Assembly (NCBI RefSeq): GCF_048541585.1
Contig: NZ_CP183303.1
Location: 1,674,001-1,738,000, forward strand
Direction: 5' to 3'
DNA: 64,000 nucleotides
From: Legionella_C sp048541585
GTDB taxonomy: Bacteria > Pseudomonadota > Gammaproteobacteria > Legionellales > Legionellaceae
Shown here piece after piece: positions 43,669-52,965 of this stretch (positions are counted from its first letter, which is position 1; each line of letters opens with the position of its first letter). The notes below the pieces were generated by a model. That model was given only the letters and a program-made list of their open reading frames with translations. It was not told where the DNA came from and searched no databases. Position numbers and translations under genes: made by a program.

Positions 43669-44493
43669 ATGAAAAATCTAATGATAAATTCTATTTCTAT
43701 CCCAGCCGTAGGTTTAGGTACCTTTCAATTAAGCGGGCAAGGATTGACCGATAATATTGTTTATGCCCTTGAAAACGGCTACCGACATATCGATACAGCC
43801 CAAATCTATGGTAATGAACACGATGTTGGCCGTGCTATTACTAAGGTAGCTATTAAGCGTGCTGAGTTATTTCTTACCACAAAAATTTGGATTAATAATT
43901 TTAACCCTAAAGATTTATATTTATCTTTAAAAACTAGCCTTGATAAGCTGCAAACCGATTATGTGGATTTATTGCTACTTCATTGGCCAGTAAAGTATAT
44001 GCCATTAAATGAAACGCTTGAAGCGCTCAATGAGGTTTGTCGAAAAAAGTATACAAAATATATTGGCGTAAGCAATTTTACAATTGCTCAAATGAATGAG
44101 GCAATCCAATTAAGCAAAATTCCTATTGCGTTTAATCAAATTGAATTTCATCCTTTATTGCAGCAACCTCGAGTGATTAACTTTGCTAAAGCACACCATA
44201 TAGGGATTATGGCTCATACCTCGTTAGCACAAGGCGCCTTAATACATGAGCCTACATTAAAGAAAATAGCGGAAAAGCACGGAAAAGATTTCGCACAAAT
44301 TATATTTCGTTGGCTGTATCAATTAAACATTCCCTCATTAGTGCGTTCAAATCATAAAGAACGACTTATAGCTAATGCCGATATTTTTGATTTTGAACTC
44401 TCAGCTGAAGATATGGCGGCGATCAATAAATTAGGTACACCGGCAAAACGTTTTATCGACCCGGTAGAGCTCGCGCCAGATTGGGATAATTAA
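43669..44493 (+). CDS. Aldo/keto reductase (DkgB-like)
   Basis: 274 residues of AKR type. Seen: GYRHIDTAQIYGNEHDVGRAI (catalytic Asp and Tyr), TTKIWINNF (catalytic Lys), VDLLLLHWPV (catalytic His), YIGVSNFTIAQM and a C-terminal LVRSNHKERLIANADIFDFEL for NADPH. It reduces aldehydes such as methylglyoxal or ketoacids with NADPH. It lies 26 bp after the old-yellow-enzyme gene and probably shares its ArsR control. Confidence 0.92.
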   Translation: MKNLMINSISIPAVGLGTFQLSGQGLTDNIVYALENGYRHIDTAQIYGNEHDVGRAITKVAIKRAELFLTTKIWINNFNPKDLYLSLKTSLDKLQTDYVDLLLLHWPVKYMPLNETLEALNEVCRKKYTKYIGVSNFTIAQMNEAIQLSKIPIAFNQIEFHPLLQQPRVINFAKAHHIGIMAHTSLAQGALIHEPTLKKIAEKHGKDFAQIIFRWLYQLNIPSLVRSNHKERLIANADIFDFELSAEDMAAINKLGTPAKRFIDPVELAPDWDN

Positions 44494-44505
44494 TTAAACT
44501 CACTA

Positions 44506-44540
44506 GTTAGCAGGCTTGTTGATGGTGCAATCCTGCTAAC
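44506..44540 (+). terminator. Hairpin after the reductase operon
   Basis: A perfect 9-bp stem GTTAGCAGG / CCTGCTAAC with a 17-base loop, 12 bp after the aldo/keto reductase stop. No strong T-run. Confidence 0.5.
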
Positions 44541-44642
44541 CCGTGAATTAAGTTAACTTAACTCTTTTAGTAATATTAATTTTAGGTGCAAATTTGGCGA
44601 AAATCAGAAGCTTTAGCATTAGAATATAACTTGGTAATTTAC

Positions 44643-45827
44643 TTACCTAAAAGTACTTTTGATAGTATCATTATTATTATCTGATAAACTATTTCTGTTG
44701 GTATCGTTATTATCATTATTTAATTCTGCAACATTATCTAATTCAACGACTCTAAGTACTTTTTTAGCGGGTTCACGTTTAAAGAAAGTGACTTCTCGAG
44801 GATTGTGAGCATCGTTAATACTTTTATTATGACCAATTCTCGTGAATAAGTTTTGTCTATAAGTATCACGTCTTTCTGGTGTGTTAATGGTTTTCATTAA
44901 ATTATCATCGTAGGTTGACCCTTTAGAAGCATTAAGCGGCGTAAGATGAAAATCCATACACTTTTCTGGGATAAAAGATTCTAAAGTTGGTTTATCAGCA
45001 AGTTCTGTAAGCGCTACATTTTTAAATGCTGTCGTATAGGTACCTTTAGTATTAAAAACTATATCCCTGAGCGGATGACCTATCATGTCTTGCATATCAT
45101 CAGTTGTTAAATTTGATTTGCATTCACCGCAAAAATAGTGGCCTTTTGTCGTTTCCAGTATAATATCATTATTACCAAATAAGCATAAATCAGGCGTTAC
45201 TACTACCTCGTACTCCATTTGATTTTTATCTATATTTATATAGGCTTCTTCTGTTTTGCCAGGTGCTACAGCTAACCGATGTCTGTTTTCAACTACGCTG
45301 CGAACTGAAGTATTTATAGCATTATGATCACCACTTTGAAGTTTACCGTTGGGCTGAGTTATAAATATAACTTGAATATTTTTTGCTTGCCCATTAATTT
45401 TTAGTACCCCATTATAGACTACATAAGGATGGGTATAAGGCTGACTTCGAAGCGAACTATTAGTATTATTTTGTGCATTTCCATTGGCGTCTGTATGGGT
45501 AGATTTTGTAATACTGGTTGACTTAGATAAACCCTCTTGTAAAAAAAGCTCATCTTTATTGTCACCTTTGGCATGGCCTGCCATAAGCACCGTCCCCTTT
45601 TCATCTAGCAACACATAGCTAATGCGATAGAGAAAGCCTATTAACTTTTGGGGGGTATAATAATGCTCATGCTGTTTTCGCGTACTTTTTAAACCGTTAT
45701 CGTTTTGCCCTTGCCCTGGCAAAGTTTCTACTTTCTTTACTTCATTACCGTTAGGGTCAAAAACACTATTATTATTATCACTACAATTATTATTAGGATC
45801 TAAATTGCTGTGTTTTAAATCTTTCAT
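44643..45827 (-). CDS. Asn/Asp-rich protein with a PD-(D/E)XK-like core
   Basis: 394 residues. The first 50 and last 35 residues are Asn/Asp-rich and disordered (DPNNNCSDNNNSVFDPN and AELNNDNNDTNRNSLSDNNND). The middle includes YEVVVTPDLCLFGNNDIILETTKGHYFCGECKS, where D221, E235 and K237 match the spacing of a PD-(D/E)XK nuclease site. A helix with DMIGHPLRDIVF follows. No signal peptide, no known neighbour. Both ends being low-complexity and the gene standing alone is compatible with an effector, but no secretion signal was proven. Stop is close to the terminator of the reductase operon. Confidence 0.5.
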   Translation of the reverse strand: MKDLKHSNLDPNNNCSDNNNSVFDPNGNEVKKVETLPGQGQNDNGLKSTRKQHEHYYTPQKLIGFLYRISYVLLDEKGTVLMAGHAKGDNKDELFLQEGLSKSTSITKSTHTDANGNAQNNTNSSLRSQPYTHPYVVYNGVLKINGQAKNIQVIFITQPNGKLQSGDHNAINTSVRSVVENRHRLAVAPGKTEEAYINIDKNQMEYEVVVTPDLCLFGNNDIILETTKGHYFCGECKSNLTTDDMQDMIGHPLRDIVFNTKGTYTTAFKNVALTELADKPTLESFIPEKCMDFHLTPLNASKGSTYDDNLMKTINTPERRDTYRQNLFTRIGHNKSINDAHNPREVTFFKREPAKKVLRVVELDNVAELNNDNNDTNRNSLSDNNNDTIKSTFR

Positions 45828-45943
45828 AGAACTAAACTTAAGTACAACTCTAATACAATTTTAGCGCCTGAAGATTAAGGAAATATTAATAAACAATTAG
45901 ATAAATAATTAAACAGTTATTTTGATTAATTTTATAAAAAAAT

Positions 45944-46141
45944 TTAATCTTTTAAGTCGTCTAAATCATCTAGCGGCGAGACGCTTCGACCAGGAATTTT
46001 ACGCGTCTCATTGGCCCATTCGCCGAGATCAATTAATTTGCAGCGTTCTGAGCAGAAAGGCCTGAAAGTATTTTTTAGCTGCCAGGTATGTTTTGTACCA
46101 CAAGTAGGGCAAGTAATCTTCGTTAAAGTCGGTTTCTTCAT
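45944..46141 (-). CDS. yacG: DNA gyrase inhibitor / zinc-binding protein YacG
   Basis: 65 residues, the same length as E. coli YacG. Seen: four zinc ligands in CPTCG and CSERCK, then LIDLGEWANE and an acidic C-terminal tail (DDLDDLKD). YacG binds GyrB and inhibits gyrase in E. coli. I placed the start at ATG 46141, just before KKPTLTKITCPTCG. The frame runs on upstream to 46270, but that part is not YacG-like. No coaE or other usual neighbour is here. Confidence 0.9.
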   Translation of the reverse strand: MKKPTLTKITCPTCGTKHTWQLKNTFRPFCSERCKLIDLGEWANETRKIPGRSVSPLDDLDDLKD

Positions 46142-46435
46142 TTTCACAACGGTTAAAAGTGATATTGATAATAGAGCTCTGCAAAAAGTGTTAGGTACCA
46201 AGGTAAGTTCAAGCGCAAAAAGCATTGCGAAGCGCACTAAATAAGCATTTTGTGGCACTTTTTCGTCCAAGATTAACTGGCAATAGCAGTTTTTGCAGAA
46301 GTCTATTGAATTATAGTAGTCAATAACTACACTTATTTTAAGTCTTTATGCATTTAAATTCTAACTATTTTAAGTTCAATGCCTAAAGCTAATGAAAAAG
46401 CTTACCAAAATAGGCAAATTAACAGGGACAATACT

Positions 46436-47143
46436 ATGGAAAAAAAGGTTCTTATTATTGTAACGAATACGAATGAATATGAAAGTGTAGGTTATCGGAC
46501 AGGTTTATGGCTAAGTGAACTAACCCATTTTTGGGACGTTTTTAATAAAGCTGGAATTAAAATGGATATTGCAAGTCCACAAGGGGGATTTGTGCCACTT
46601 GATCCTGAAAGTCTACTCCTACCTGAGACAGGCCACACGTTAGGGCTTGCAGGAGACGTCTATCATTATTATCAAGACAGAGCTTTTATGAATCTACTTA
46701 AAAACTCATTAAATATAGCAGACGTTAATCCAGCTAATTATCATGCTCTTTATCTTACCGGCGGCCATGGCGTCTGTTTTGACTTTCCTAAAAGCGAATC
46801 CCTTATTGAGTTAATAAATCAATTTTATGACGCTAATAAAATTATCGCCGCTGTTTGTCATGGGCCTGCCGGTTTATTAGAAACAAAGCGTAGTGATGGG
46901 CAGTACCTTGTTCATGACAAAAAGCTAACTTGTTTTTCTTGGCAGGAAGAAAAATGGGCAAAACGAGATAAAGCAGTCCCTTATAACTTAGAAGAAGAAC
47001 TTAAAAAACGCGGCGCCCAGTACACTAAAGCAATGTTACCTTTTCAAAGTCATGTGGTTGAAGACGGTTTGCTGATTACAGGTCAAAATCCGGCTAGTGC
47101 AAAAAAAGTAGGCCAAGCCGTTTTAAAAAATTTAATTAAATAA
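46436..47143 (+). CDS. DJ-1/PfpI-family protein (Hsp31-like)
   Basis: 235 residues. Seen: KKVLIIVTNTNEY start, GYRTGLWLSELTHFWDVFNKAGIKMDIASPQGG, ALYLTGGHGVCFDFPKS, and the nucleophile elbow AAVCHGPAGLL with Cys followed by His-Gly. The longer GxRTGxWLxELTHPxxxF motif is that of the type-1 glutamine amidotransferase/Hsp31-like class III glyoxalases. It probably protects proteins or removes reactive carbonyls. I chose ATG 46436 because the family strand begins there and AGGGA lies 8 bp upstream. The frame also opens at 46379. Confidence 0.88.
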   Translation: MEKKVLIIVTNTNEYESVGYRTGLWLSELTHFWDVFNKAGIKMDIASPQGGFVPLDPESLLLPETGHTLGLAGDVYHYYQDRAFMNLLKNSLNIADVNPANYHALYLTGGHGVCFDFPKSESLIELINQFYDANKIIAAVCHGPAGLLETKRSDGQYLVHDKKLTCFSWQEEKWAKRDKAVPYNLEEELKKRGAQYTKAMLPFQSHVVEDGLLITGQNPASAKKVGQAVLKNLIK

Positions 47144-47179
47144 AGATAAGACGTTGATGGTGATCAACGTCTTTTTGGC

Positions 47180-49165
47180 TCAGTTTCTTTGCAAGTTTAA
47201 GGATAGGCTTGGTAGCATAGATTCATACGTTGCCGGTGCTGAAGCCTTATTAAATACACTCAAAGAAATTAAAGGGCTTGGCACACTCTCTGGTTTTTGC
47301 AGGTTGCTTTCTGGTCTAGGGCTTAACTGCTTTGCGAGCTTATTTATTAATTCTTGCGCTGTATGTGCAGTAGCTTCAGTTATGAGGTGGCTATATTTAT
47401 TGACTAAATTCTCTGCTTGCAAATAGTATTCTTGAGCGGCAAGGTTATCTTGTTTCGCTAGTGAGACTTGGGCTTGTTCACTTAACGCTTTAATTAAGTT
47501 AAAGACAATTTTTTCCTGCACGGCTTTAGGACAAGTTTGTGAGGTATTATTCTCTAATAGTTGTAAAGCCTTACCTGCAATAGCAATAGCTTCCCTAAAT
47601 TGCTGCATCTGTAAATAGGCAATCGCTAAATTAGAATAGATAGGAAGTTCTTGTGCAGTATAGTTCCCGGCAAAATAATCTAACTTATAAATAGCTAGTG
47701 CTTTTTGATAAGCATTAATGGCTTGCGAAATAGTGCGTTGCCTAAATAAATGATTACCTAATTCTTTCCAACTTACAGCTAACTGGGCTAATAAATCTTG
47801 TGTAATTTGCCGCTCTTTGCTAAATGAGACTGGTAAGTTTTTTTGCGCTTGTATTAATTTTAAGTTTATAGCGTCTAATGTTTCCACTAATTTATCTAAA
47901 GAGGCATAAGTTATGCGCAATTGATTAGCTTGATTATGATAAGTAGCAAATAGTTTTCGTGCTTCTTCATAGCTTTCGCGACCATTTATTTCTGCTAACA
48001 TCGCTGTTATAACTTGTTGTTCTTTTGGATCATTAGTTAACTGCAAGGTTTGTTGAAATTTCTTTTTAGCGATTGTTAACGCTTCAGTAAACGATTCTTG
48101 AACACGGGTTGCTTCTTTTATTAGCGCTTCTTTATGATCTTTTAAATCAGTCATGACACATTGCAAATACTCTTCAGAATCAAAATAATAGATTTCATTA
48201 TTAAGTATCTCCATATGCTTTAGTAACGCATCTATTCGCTTTACTCCATCTCTAATACCATGGGCAAGGAAATAATCAAAATCAATTTGTGCATCTCCTA
48301 GCGCTACCACGGTTGGTAAATTACGACCCTTATAAGACACCTGTTGCAAAGCTTGCGTATTCATAGGAAACATTAAGAAGTAAGGCTTATTCTTCGCTGG
48401 CAAATGGTTATAATGAATAGGATTAAAGTAACTTTCTAAGACAGTTTGCACCCAGTTATCATAATTCTCCTTGCTTAAATTATCGGGGGCATGCAGATAT
48501 AAACAAACTTTATTTTTGTTAAATTCCATGCCATAACAGCGCGGTAGTCTAAATTCTTTCCAACCTAATTCTCTTAACTTAATAAGAGAGCGTGTAAAGG
48601 ATAACGGGTCAATCGCATTAGGAGAATCCGTGCGCAACTTAGAAGCGATTTGGAAATCAATCCAATCCTCTTCATTGATTTTAACATAGGCAAGAAAATG
48701 ATTGCGTACTGGAGGTTCTGTAATAGAAGTTAATTTAAAGGGCGAATTGATATCGACTTTATTTACTGCATTAACGACTTCGCGTCTAGTGCCTGTACAG
48801 TCAAAAACATAGTCTGCTTCAACGATCTCTTCGTTACCACTTTTGTCTATTACAACAACGCCTGGTTTTTTAGCATCTTCATGCAAACGGAGAAAACGTT
48901 TATTTTCTATAGTAATTCCTAATTGCTTTGCTTCTTTATACAACGCTTTTTCTAAATCTCTAATATGGCCAACTTCATCTGCTGGCCAAACATCTTTATG
49001 TAAGCCGTGGTTGACTCGAGCAAAAACATTAGTATTTAAATGGCCAGGGCGTGTGTAACGCCCAGCGCGCGGGTCATAAACTACGACATCTAATAAGCCT
49101 TTTTTTCTAAATTTAATGGCTGCATATAAACCTGCAGGACCTGCGCCAATAATAACTTTTTTCAT
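47180..49165 (-). CDS. FAD-dependent oxidoreductase with C-terminal TPR domain
   Basis: 661 residues. Residues 1-330 form a Rossmann-type flavoprotein: KKVIIGAGPAGLYAAIKF, DYVFDCTGTRREV, and VVALGDAQIDFDYFLAHGIRDGVKRIDALL, the FAD-pyrophosphate GD motif of the PHBH/MICAL-like monooxygenases. Residues about 340-450 are helical. Residues about 455-610 hold TPR-like units (ELGNHLFRQRTISQAINAYQKALAIYK, IYSNLAIAYLQMQQFREAIAIAGKALQLL, KALSEQAQVSLAKQDNLAAQEYYLQAENLV). The pairing of a flavin monooxygenase with TPR partner-binding repeats suggests a protein- or host-directed substrate, but this is inference. Single gene. Confidence 0.75.
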   Translation of the reverse strand: MKKVIIGAGPAGLYAAIKFRKKGLLDVVVYDPRAGRYTRPGHLNTNVFARVNHGLHKDVWPADEVGHIRDLEKALYKEAKQLGITIENKRFLRLHEDAKKPGVVVIDKSGNEEIVEADYVFDCTGTRREVVNAVNKVDINSPFKLTSITEPPVRNHFLAYVKINEEDWIDFQIASKLRTDSPNAIDPLSFTRSLIKLRELGWKEFRLPRCYGMEFNKNKVCLYLHAPDNLSKENYDNWVQTVLESYFNPIHYNHLPAKNKPYFLMFPMNTQALQQVSYKGRNLPTVVALGDAQIDFDYFLAHGIRDGVKRIDALLKHMEILNNEIYYFDSEEYLQCVMTDLKDHKEALIKEATRVQESFTEALTIAKKKFQQTLQLTNDPKEQQVITAMLAEINGRESYEEARKLFATYHNQANQLRITYASLDKLVETLDAINLKLIQAQKNLPVSFSKERQITQDLLAQLAVSWKELGNHLFRQRTISQAINAYQKALAIYKLDYFAGNYTAQELPIYSNLAIAYLQMQQFREAIAIAGKALQLLENNTSQTCPKAVQEKIVFNLIKALSEQAQVSLAKQDNLAAQEYYLQAENLVNKYSHLITEATAHTAQELINKLAKQLSPRPESNLQKPESVPSPLISLSVFNKASAPATYESMLPSLSLNLQRN

Positions 49166-49733
49166 AAATTCCCCTCAGTACCAATGAAAGTTATTTCTAC
49201 CAAGCTAATAACAAACACGCATTCTAAGAGATGAATCTTAAGAATTTATTAAGAAAAAAGCTGATTTTTAATTAGCGTAAGTCCTTAAAAAAATGATAAT
49301 AAATTAAAGTTATACATAAAAAAATCAACTTGATTTATATTGCTTCTAATTGATAATTTTTTCTATAAAACACGGTTTTTTTAATTAGATGATTGCTCGC
49401 TTGCTGATTTGAAAGCGTTTCTAAAACAACGAAAAAAATATGAAGAAGAGGACGATAATGAAGAGATAGTTGCGAAGGAAATTTCTGAAAAAAACAATTA
49501 ATCTAATACTTCTTTAATTTACCACTTTTTTGAGCCCGTACCGCAGAGTGAAAAAACTTCGGCGCAAACAGCAGATCATCTACCTACATTAAACTAATTT
49601 AAAAATGCTGGTACTTAACTAGTTTAAAAACATTTCTAATTTTACTCTGATTATGAGGGCAACTAGCCCTCAACCAAGACAAATAATAGTTACAGTAAAC
49701 TGAGCATAATACTTTTGAGAAAGTAGGCTATGT
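49166..49733. other. 568-bp gap with decayed coding remnants
   Basis: No intact gene. Two short open segments in different frames, both lacking start codons, lie together: 49385-49501 encodes LDDCSLADLKAFLKQRKKYE followed by an acidic tail, and 49502-49597 encodes FFEPVPQSEKTSAQTADHLP near its end. They look like the frameshifted C-terminus of one lost gene on the + strand. The rest is AT-rich without recognised sites. Confidence 0.3.
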
Positions 49734-50309
49734 TTAACTTAATTTAGCAACCATTTTACAAGGTAAACCGGTTTTTCCTGGCAAATTTAACCACATAAGA
49801 TAAATACTAAAGGGGTTTTGCGCTTTCTCAGCTAAGGTATCTAAGTTAACAATATTTTCAACAATATAAATACCTTGCGCTTCACAACGTTTATCGGCTA
49901 GCGCATGCTCTTTACCACGGCGAATACCAGCGGCATCAATGGCGATGATATGAACTTTTTTAGCAATTAAAGCGTCAATTAACTCATCTGCTAGTTGAGG
50001 ATGGTCATAAAAATATTCTTTTGTACCATAGTTATATTCTTTAATTCTATCGGTTTTAAATAAGACACAATCGCCAGCTTTTACCGCTTCCATATCAATA
50101 TCACTAACAGCAATATCTCGATTTTTAATATGACTTACCTCAAATAACAAGCCGCGATTGATAATATAATCTAGCGGGATTTCTGTTTTTAGATGAATAT
50201 CAATGTGCGTGCCAAAGTGACCTGATTTTATAATAGCATCTGAACGCTCATCGATAACGTCTTTATTAATAGTTAAATTATTTAATTTAAGGGTTAAATC
50301 AACATACAT
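49734..50309 (-). CDS. Cyclase-family metal-dependent hydrolase (kynurenine formamidase-like)
   Basis: 191 residues. Seen: the metal-binding motif GHFGTHIDIHLK (HxGTHxDxxxH pattern with the last His shifted) and CVLFKTDRI. AIDAAGIRRGKEH also appears, where most members have GxDxxSxD. The GTHID block is the hallmark of the cyclase/KynB family, which hydrolyses N-formylkynurenine and related amides. The altered second motif makes the substrate uncertain. It is divergent from the AraC gene with 93 bp between, and is a likely target of that regulator. Confidence 0.78.
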   Translation of the reverse strand: MYVDLTLKLNNLTINKDVIDERSDAIIKSGHFGTHIDIHLKTEIPLDYIINRGLLFEVSHIKNRDIAVSDIDMEAVKAGDCVLFKTDRIKEYNYGTKEYFYDHPQLADELIDALIAKKVHIIAIDAAGIRRGKEHALADKRCEAQGIYIVENIVNLDTLAEKAQNPFSIYLMWLNLPGKTGLPCKMVAKLS

Positions 50310-50402
50310 AGCAAACTCTTCGCTTTAAGTTAAAATATCATTTTATTTTGTATGAATATGGATTAATATCCTTATTTTGCCAAAATATAATGATATTAAG
50401 AC

Positions 50403-51188
50403 ATGCCTTATTATAGTTCTGAAGTTAATCTTAATCCGGATGAGTTTGGTGCCGCGATGATAGGGCTTGCTATAGATAATTATCCAACAACGCCAGGTGA
50501 ACACTCGCATGCGAAAGGACAGTTATTATACTGCAGTAAAGGCGTGACTCATTTTTACTGTCAAGGACGTTATTTTCTCTTACCACCCACAAAAGCTGCT
50601 TGGATTCCGCCGAATGTAAAACATGATGTCCATTCTACCGGGAGTGTTAGCTATCGCTCTTTATATATTGATGTTAAGCAATTTGCTCAATTACCGGAGC
50701 ACATGGAAATCCTCCAAGTTGAGCCTTTATTAAAACTTATGATTGAAAAATTTTGTCTATTTGAGCCAGGCTATACTAAAGATAGCGCCGAATATCGGCT
50801 GGCTTTGGTTATTGTTGATGCTATTAACCAAGCCATCACACTGCCGCTGTCACTACCAAAACCTAAAGATAAGCGGTTAAATGAACTCTTTAACTATATA
50901 TTAAAGGCCCCGGGCGATACCAAAACGGTTAATGAGTATGCACGCCTTGTTAATATTACTTCCCGTACGTTAAATAGAATCACGCAAAAAGAAATAGGCA
51001 TGAGTTTTGAAAAATGGCGCTTAGAATTGCGCTTAATGCATGCATTTGATTTATTAGCCCGTGGCTATTCAGTTACTAAAGTAAGTCAATGCCTAGGTTA
51101 TAGCAATGATAGTAGTTTTATCGCCCGCTTTAAACAATGGTCAGGTGAAACTCCCGCGCAGTATCGGCGAAAAGCACAGGCGAGTTAA
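50403..51188 (+). CDS. AraC-family transcriptional regulator with N-terminal cupin
   Basis: 261 residues. Residues 1-130 are a cupin sensor (HSHAKGQLLYCSKGVTHFYC, WIPPNVKHDV). The C-terminal 100 residues are the double HTH: VNEYARLVNITSRTLNRITQKEIGMSFEKWRLELRLMHAF and VSQCLGYSNDSSFIARFKQWSGETPAQYRR. It probably controls the divergent cyclase-family gene and itself from the 93-bp shared spacer. The inducer is unknown. Confidence 0.9.
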   Translation: MPYYSSEVNLNPDEFGAAMIGLAIDNYPTTPGEHSHAKGQLLYCSKGVTHFYCQGRYFLLPPTKAAWIPPNVKHDVHSTGSVSYRSLYIDVKQFAQLPEHMEILQVEPLLKLMIEKFCLFEPGYTKDSAEYRLALVIVDAINQAITLPLSLPKPKDKRLNELFNYILKAPGDTKTVNEYARLVNITSRTLNRITQKEIGMSFEKWRLELRLMHAFDLLARGYSVTKVSQCLGYSNDSSFIARFKQWSGETPAQYRRKAQAS

Positions 51189-51201
51189 CAGGATTAACCT
51201 A

Positions 51202-52236
51202 TTAAATTCCTTCCAGTAATACATCCAAATCAAGTGTTGAGCGTTTGCCTAGATCATCACTATGTTTTTGCAGGAATACTTCAGCAGCCCGGCGTCCTTC
51301 ATCACGAAGCATCAGTAAAAAGTTCCATTCTGCATTGAGCTTAGAGGAATAACTGAGTTCAAGCATGATGTCGCTGCTTACGCGATGAATGCGCATGCCT
51401 GCCCAATTTGCCCCCTCAGAATTACCCGGGTGCACTAATTGTCTTAATAAGGCAATCATGCGAAGTTCTTTAAGTAAAACGGCATTGAACGAAATTTCAT
51501 TTAAGCGCGTGAAGATATCTCTAGCAGCCTTGGGAAACCCTGGGCGTGTCACCGGATTAATTTGTACTAAAATAGTATCTTGTGACTTGCATTCGCGCAC
51601 AAGCGGGGTAATGGTGGGATTGCCTGAGTAACCCCCATCCCAATAGTAATCACCATTGATTTCAACCGCTTTAAACATAGTCGGTAAACAGGCTGATGCT
51701 AAAAGTACGTCAGCGGTGATTTCATCATTGCGAAAGACTCTGCCTCTACCCGTACTAACATTCGTGGCCGTAATGAATAATTTGATTGAACTTTCGGGCA
51801 GGCGTTTAAAGTCGATAAGGTCTGATAAAATGGTACGAACAGGGTTATCACTGAACGGATCGAGATCGTATGGCGAGAATAAGCGCGATAAAACATCCAT
51901 TGTAATGAAAAAAGGTGAGTGATCAAGCGACCATTGCCCCATCATAATATCAAACAGACTGCGTTGTAGAAAACTATAACGCGCTGCATCAGAGACTTTC
52001 TTCCAAAATAATTCAAGCGAATTACGCGCGCTTTTTGCACCCCCTTTGGTGTAACCATCAGCAAGGACTACTGCATTCATCGCGCCAGCAGAGGTACCTG
52101 AAATACCATCAATTATTAACCTTTTTTCTTCTAATAACCTATCTAATACTCCCCAAGTAAAAGCGCCATGCGCTCCACCCCCTTGGAGTGCTAAGTCAAT
52201 AAGAATAGGATTAATTATTTTTTTTGCCTTTTTCAT
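51202..52236 (-). CDS. Patatin-like phospholipase
   Basis: 344 residues with the full patatin set: oxyanion hole LQGGGAHGAFTWGVLDRLL, nucleophile in SGTSAGAMNAVVLADG (GxSxG) and the catalytic Asp in YYWDGGYSGNPTITPL. It is a lipid acyl hydrolase. No signal peptide, so either cytoplasmic or a T4SS-type effector. Legionella secretes several patatin-like phospholipases. Its start overlaps the stop of the HdeD gene by 4 bp, so both are made from one mRNA. Confidence 0.9.
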   Translation of the reverse strand: MKKAKKIINPILIDLALQGGGAHGAFTWGVLDRLLEEKRLIIDGISGTSAGAMNAVVLADGYTKGGAKSARNSLELFWKKVSDAARYSFLQRSLFDIMMGQWSLDHSPFFITMDVLSRLFSPYDLDPFSDNPVRTILSDLIDFKRLPESSIKLFITATNVSTGRGRVFRNDEITADVLLASACLPTMFKAVEINGDYYWDGGYSGNPTITPLVRECKSQDTILVQINPVTRPGFPKAARDIFTRLNEISFNAVLLKELRMIALLRQLVHPGNSEGANWAGMRIHRVSSDIMLELSYSSKLNAEWNFLLMLRDEGRRAAEVFLQKHSDDLGKRSTLDLDVLLEGI

Positions 52237-52811
52237 GGTTTAACTGCAGCGGCGTTAGAAACCCGCATAGCAATAGCTAAGAAAATATAAGTCCAACCAC
52301 TAACTATCATTTCAACAGCAATAAAAAGTCCAATTATCCATAATCCACTCATTGGCCAATGCAATAAAATAAAGAGCCCAAGCATTAAGGAGATTAAGCC
52401 TGCAAATAAAATCCATCCCCAGCCTTTGGTATCTCGCAATGAGATGGACATCGCAATACGCGCAATACCAATAATGATAAGTGACCATGCCAGTAAAGCC
52501 GTAATAATAGTCGATGCTAATAACGGATCATAGAGGATAATCCCGGCTGCAATAAGATAAAAGATAGCAATGAGAATCTTCCATGCAACTCCCTTTAATC
52601 TTTTATATTGAACAGCATCAGCGATATGTGACAGTCCGGAAATTAACAGTAGTACCGCAAAAAAATACATACTAACAATCGTTAAGGCGATTTCCATCCC
52701 TAAACCAATAACGCCTAAAATCAATAATAGTAAGCCTAAACCAAAGTACCATCCCCAATGATAGTATGGGGTATGTGCTTTAGAATGATGACTACTAACA
52801 TGCTTTTCCAT
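52233..52811 (-). CDS. HdeD-family membrane protein (DUF308)
   Basis: 192 residues with six predicted helices in three pairs: GLGLLLLILGVIGLGMEIALTIVSMYFFAVLLLISGLSHI, a middle pair with LIAAGIILYDPLLASTIITALLAWSLIIIGIARI, and a final pair with GLISLMLGLFILLHWPMSGLWIIGLFIAVEMIVSGW. The pattern GxxLLxxP....GxxLLxWP is that of HdeD/DUF308. In E. coli HdeD supports acid resistance. It is in an operon with the patatin gene (4-bp overlap). Confidence 0.88.
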   Translation of the reverse strand: MEKHVSSHHSKAHTPYYHWGWYFGLGLLLLILGVIGLGMEIALTIVSMYFFAVLLLISGLSHIADAVQYKRLKGVAWKILIAIFYLIAAGIILYDPLLASTIITALLAWSLIIIGIARIAMSISLRDTKGWGWILFAGLISLMLGLFILLHWPMSGLWIIGLFIAVEMIVSGWTYIFLAIAMRVSNAAAVKP

Positions 52812-52965
52812 AGCAATTCCTTTTTGATTATTTAATTTAATATATAGCTTATTTTAAGAAGCTCAGCAGACATCAGGGCTAAGAGACCTGTGGTGTCTTT
52901 GTCTTCTCACTTTGGTGGTGAGCATTAAAATCATCTATCATTAAATTAAAAAAGGAGCACTACTT

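Noticed and set aside
46142..46270. N-terminal extension of the YacG reading frame
   Set aside because: The 43 extra residues are not YacG-like, and ATG 46141 gives exactly the family length.
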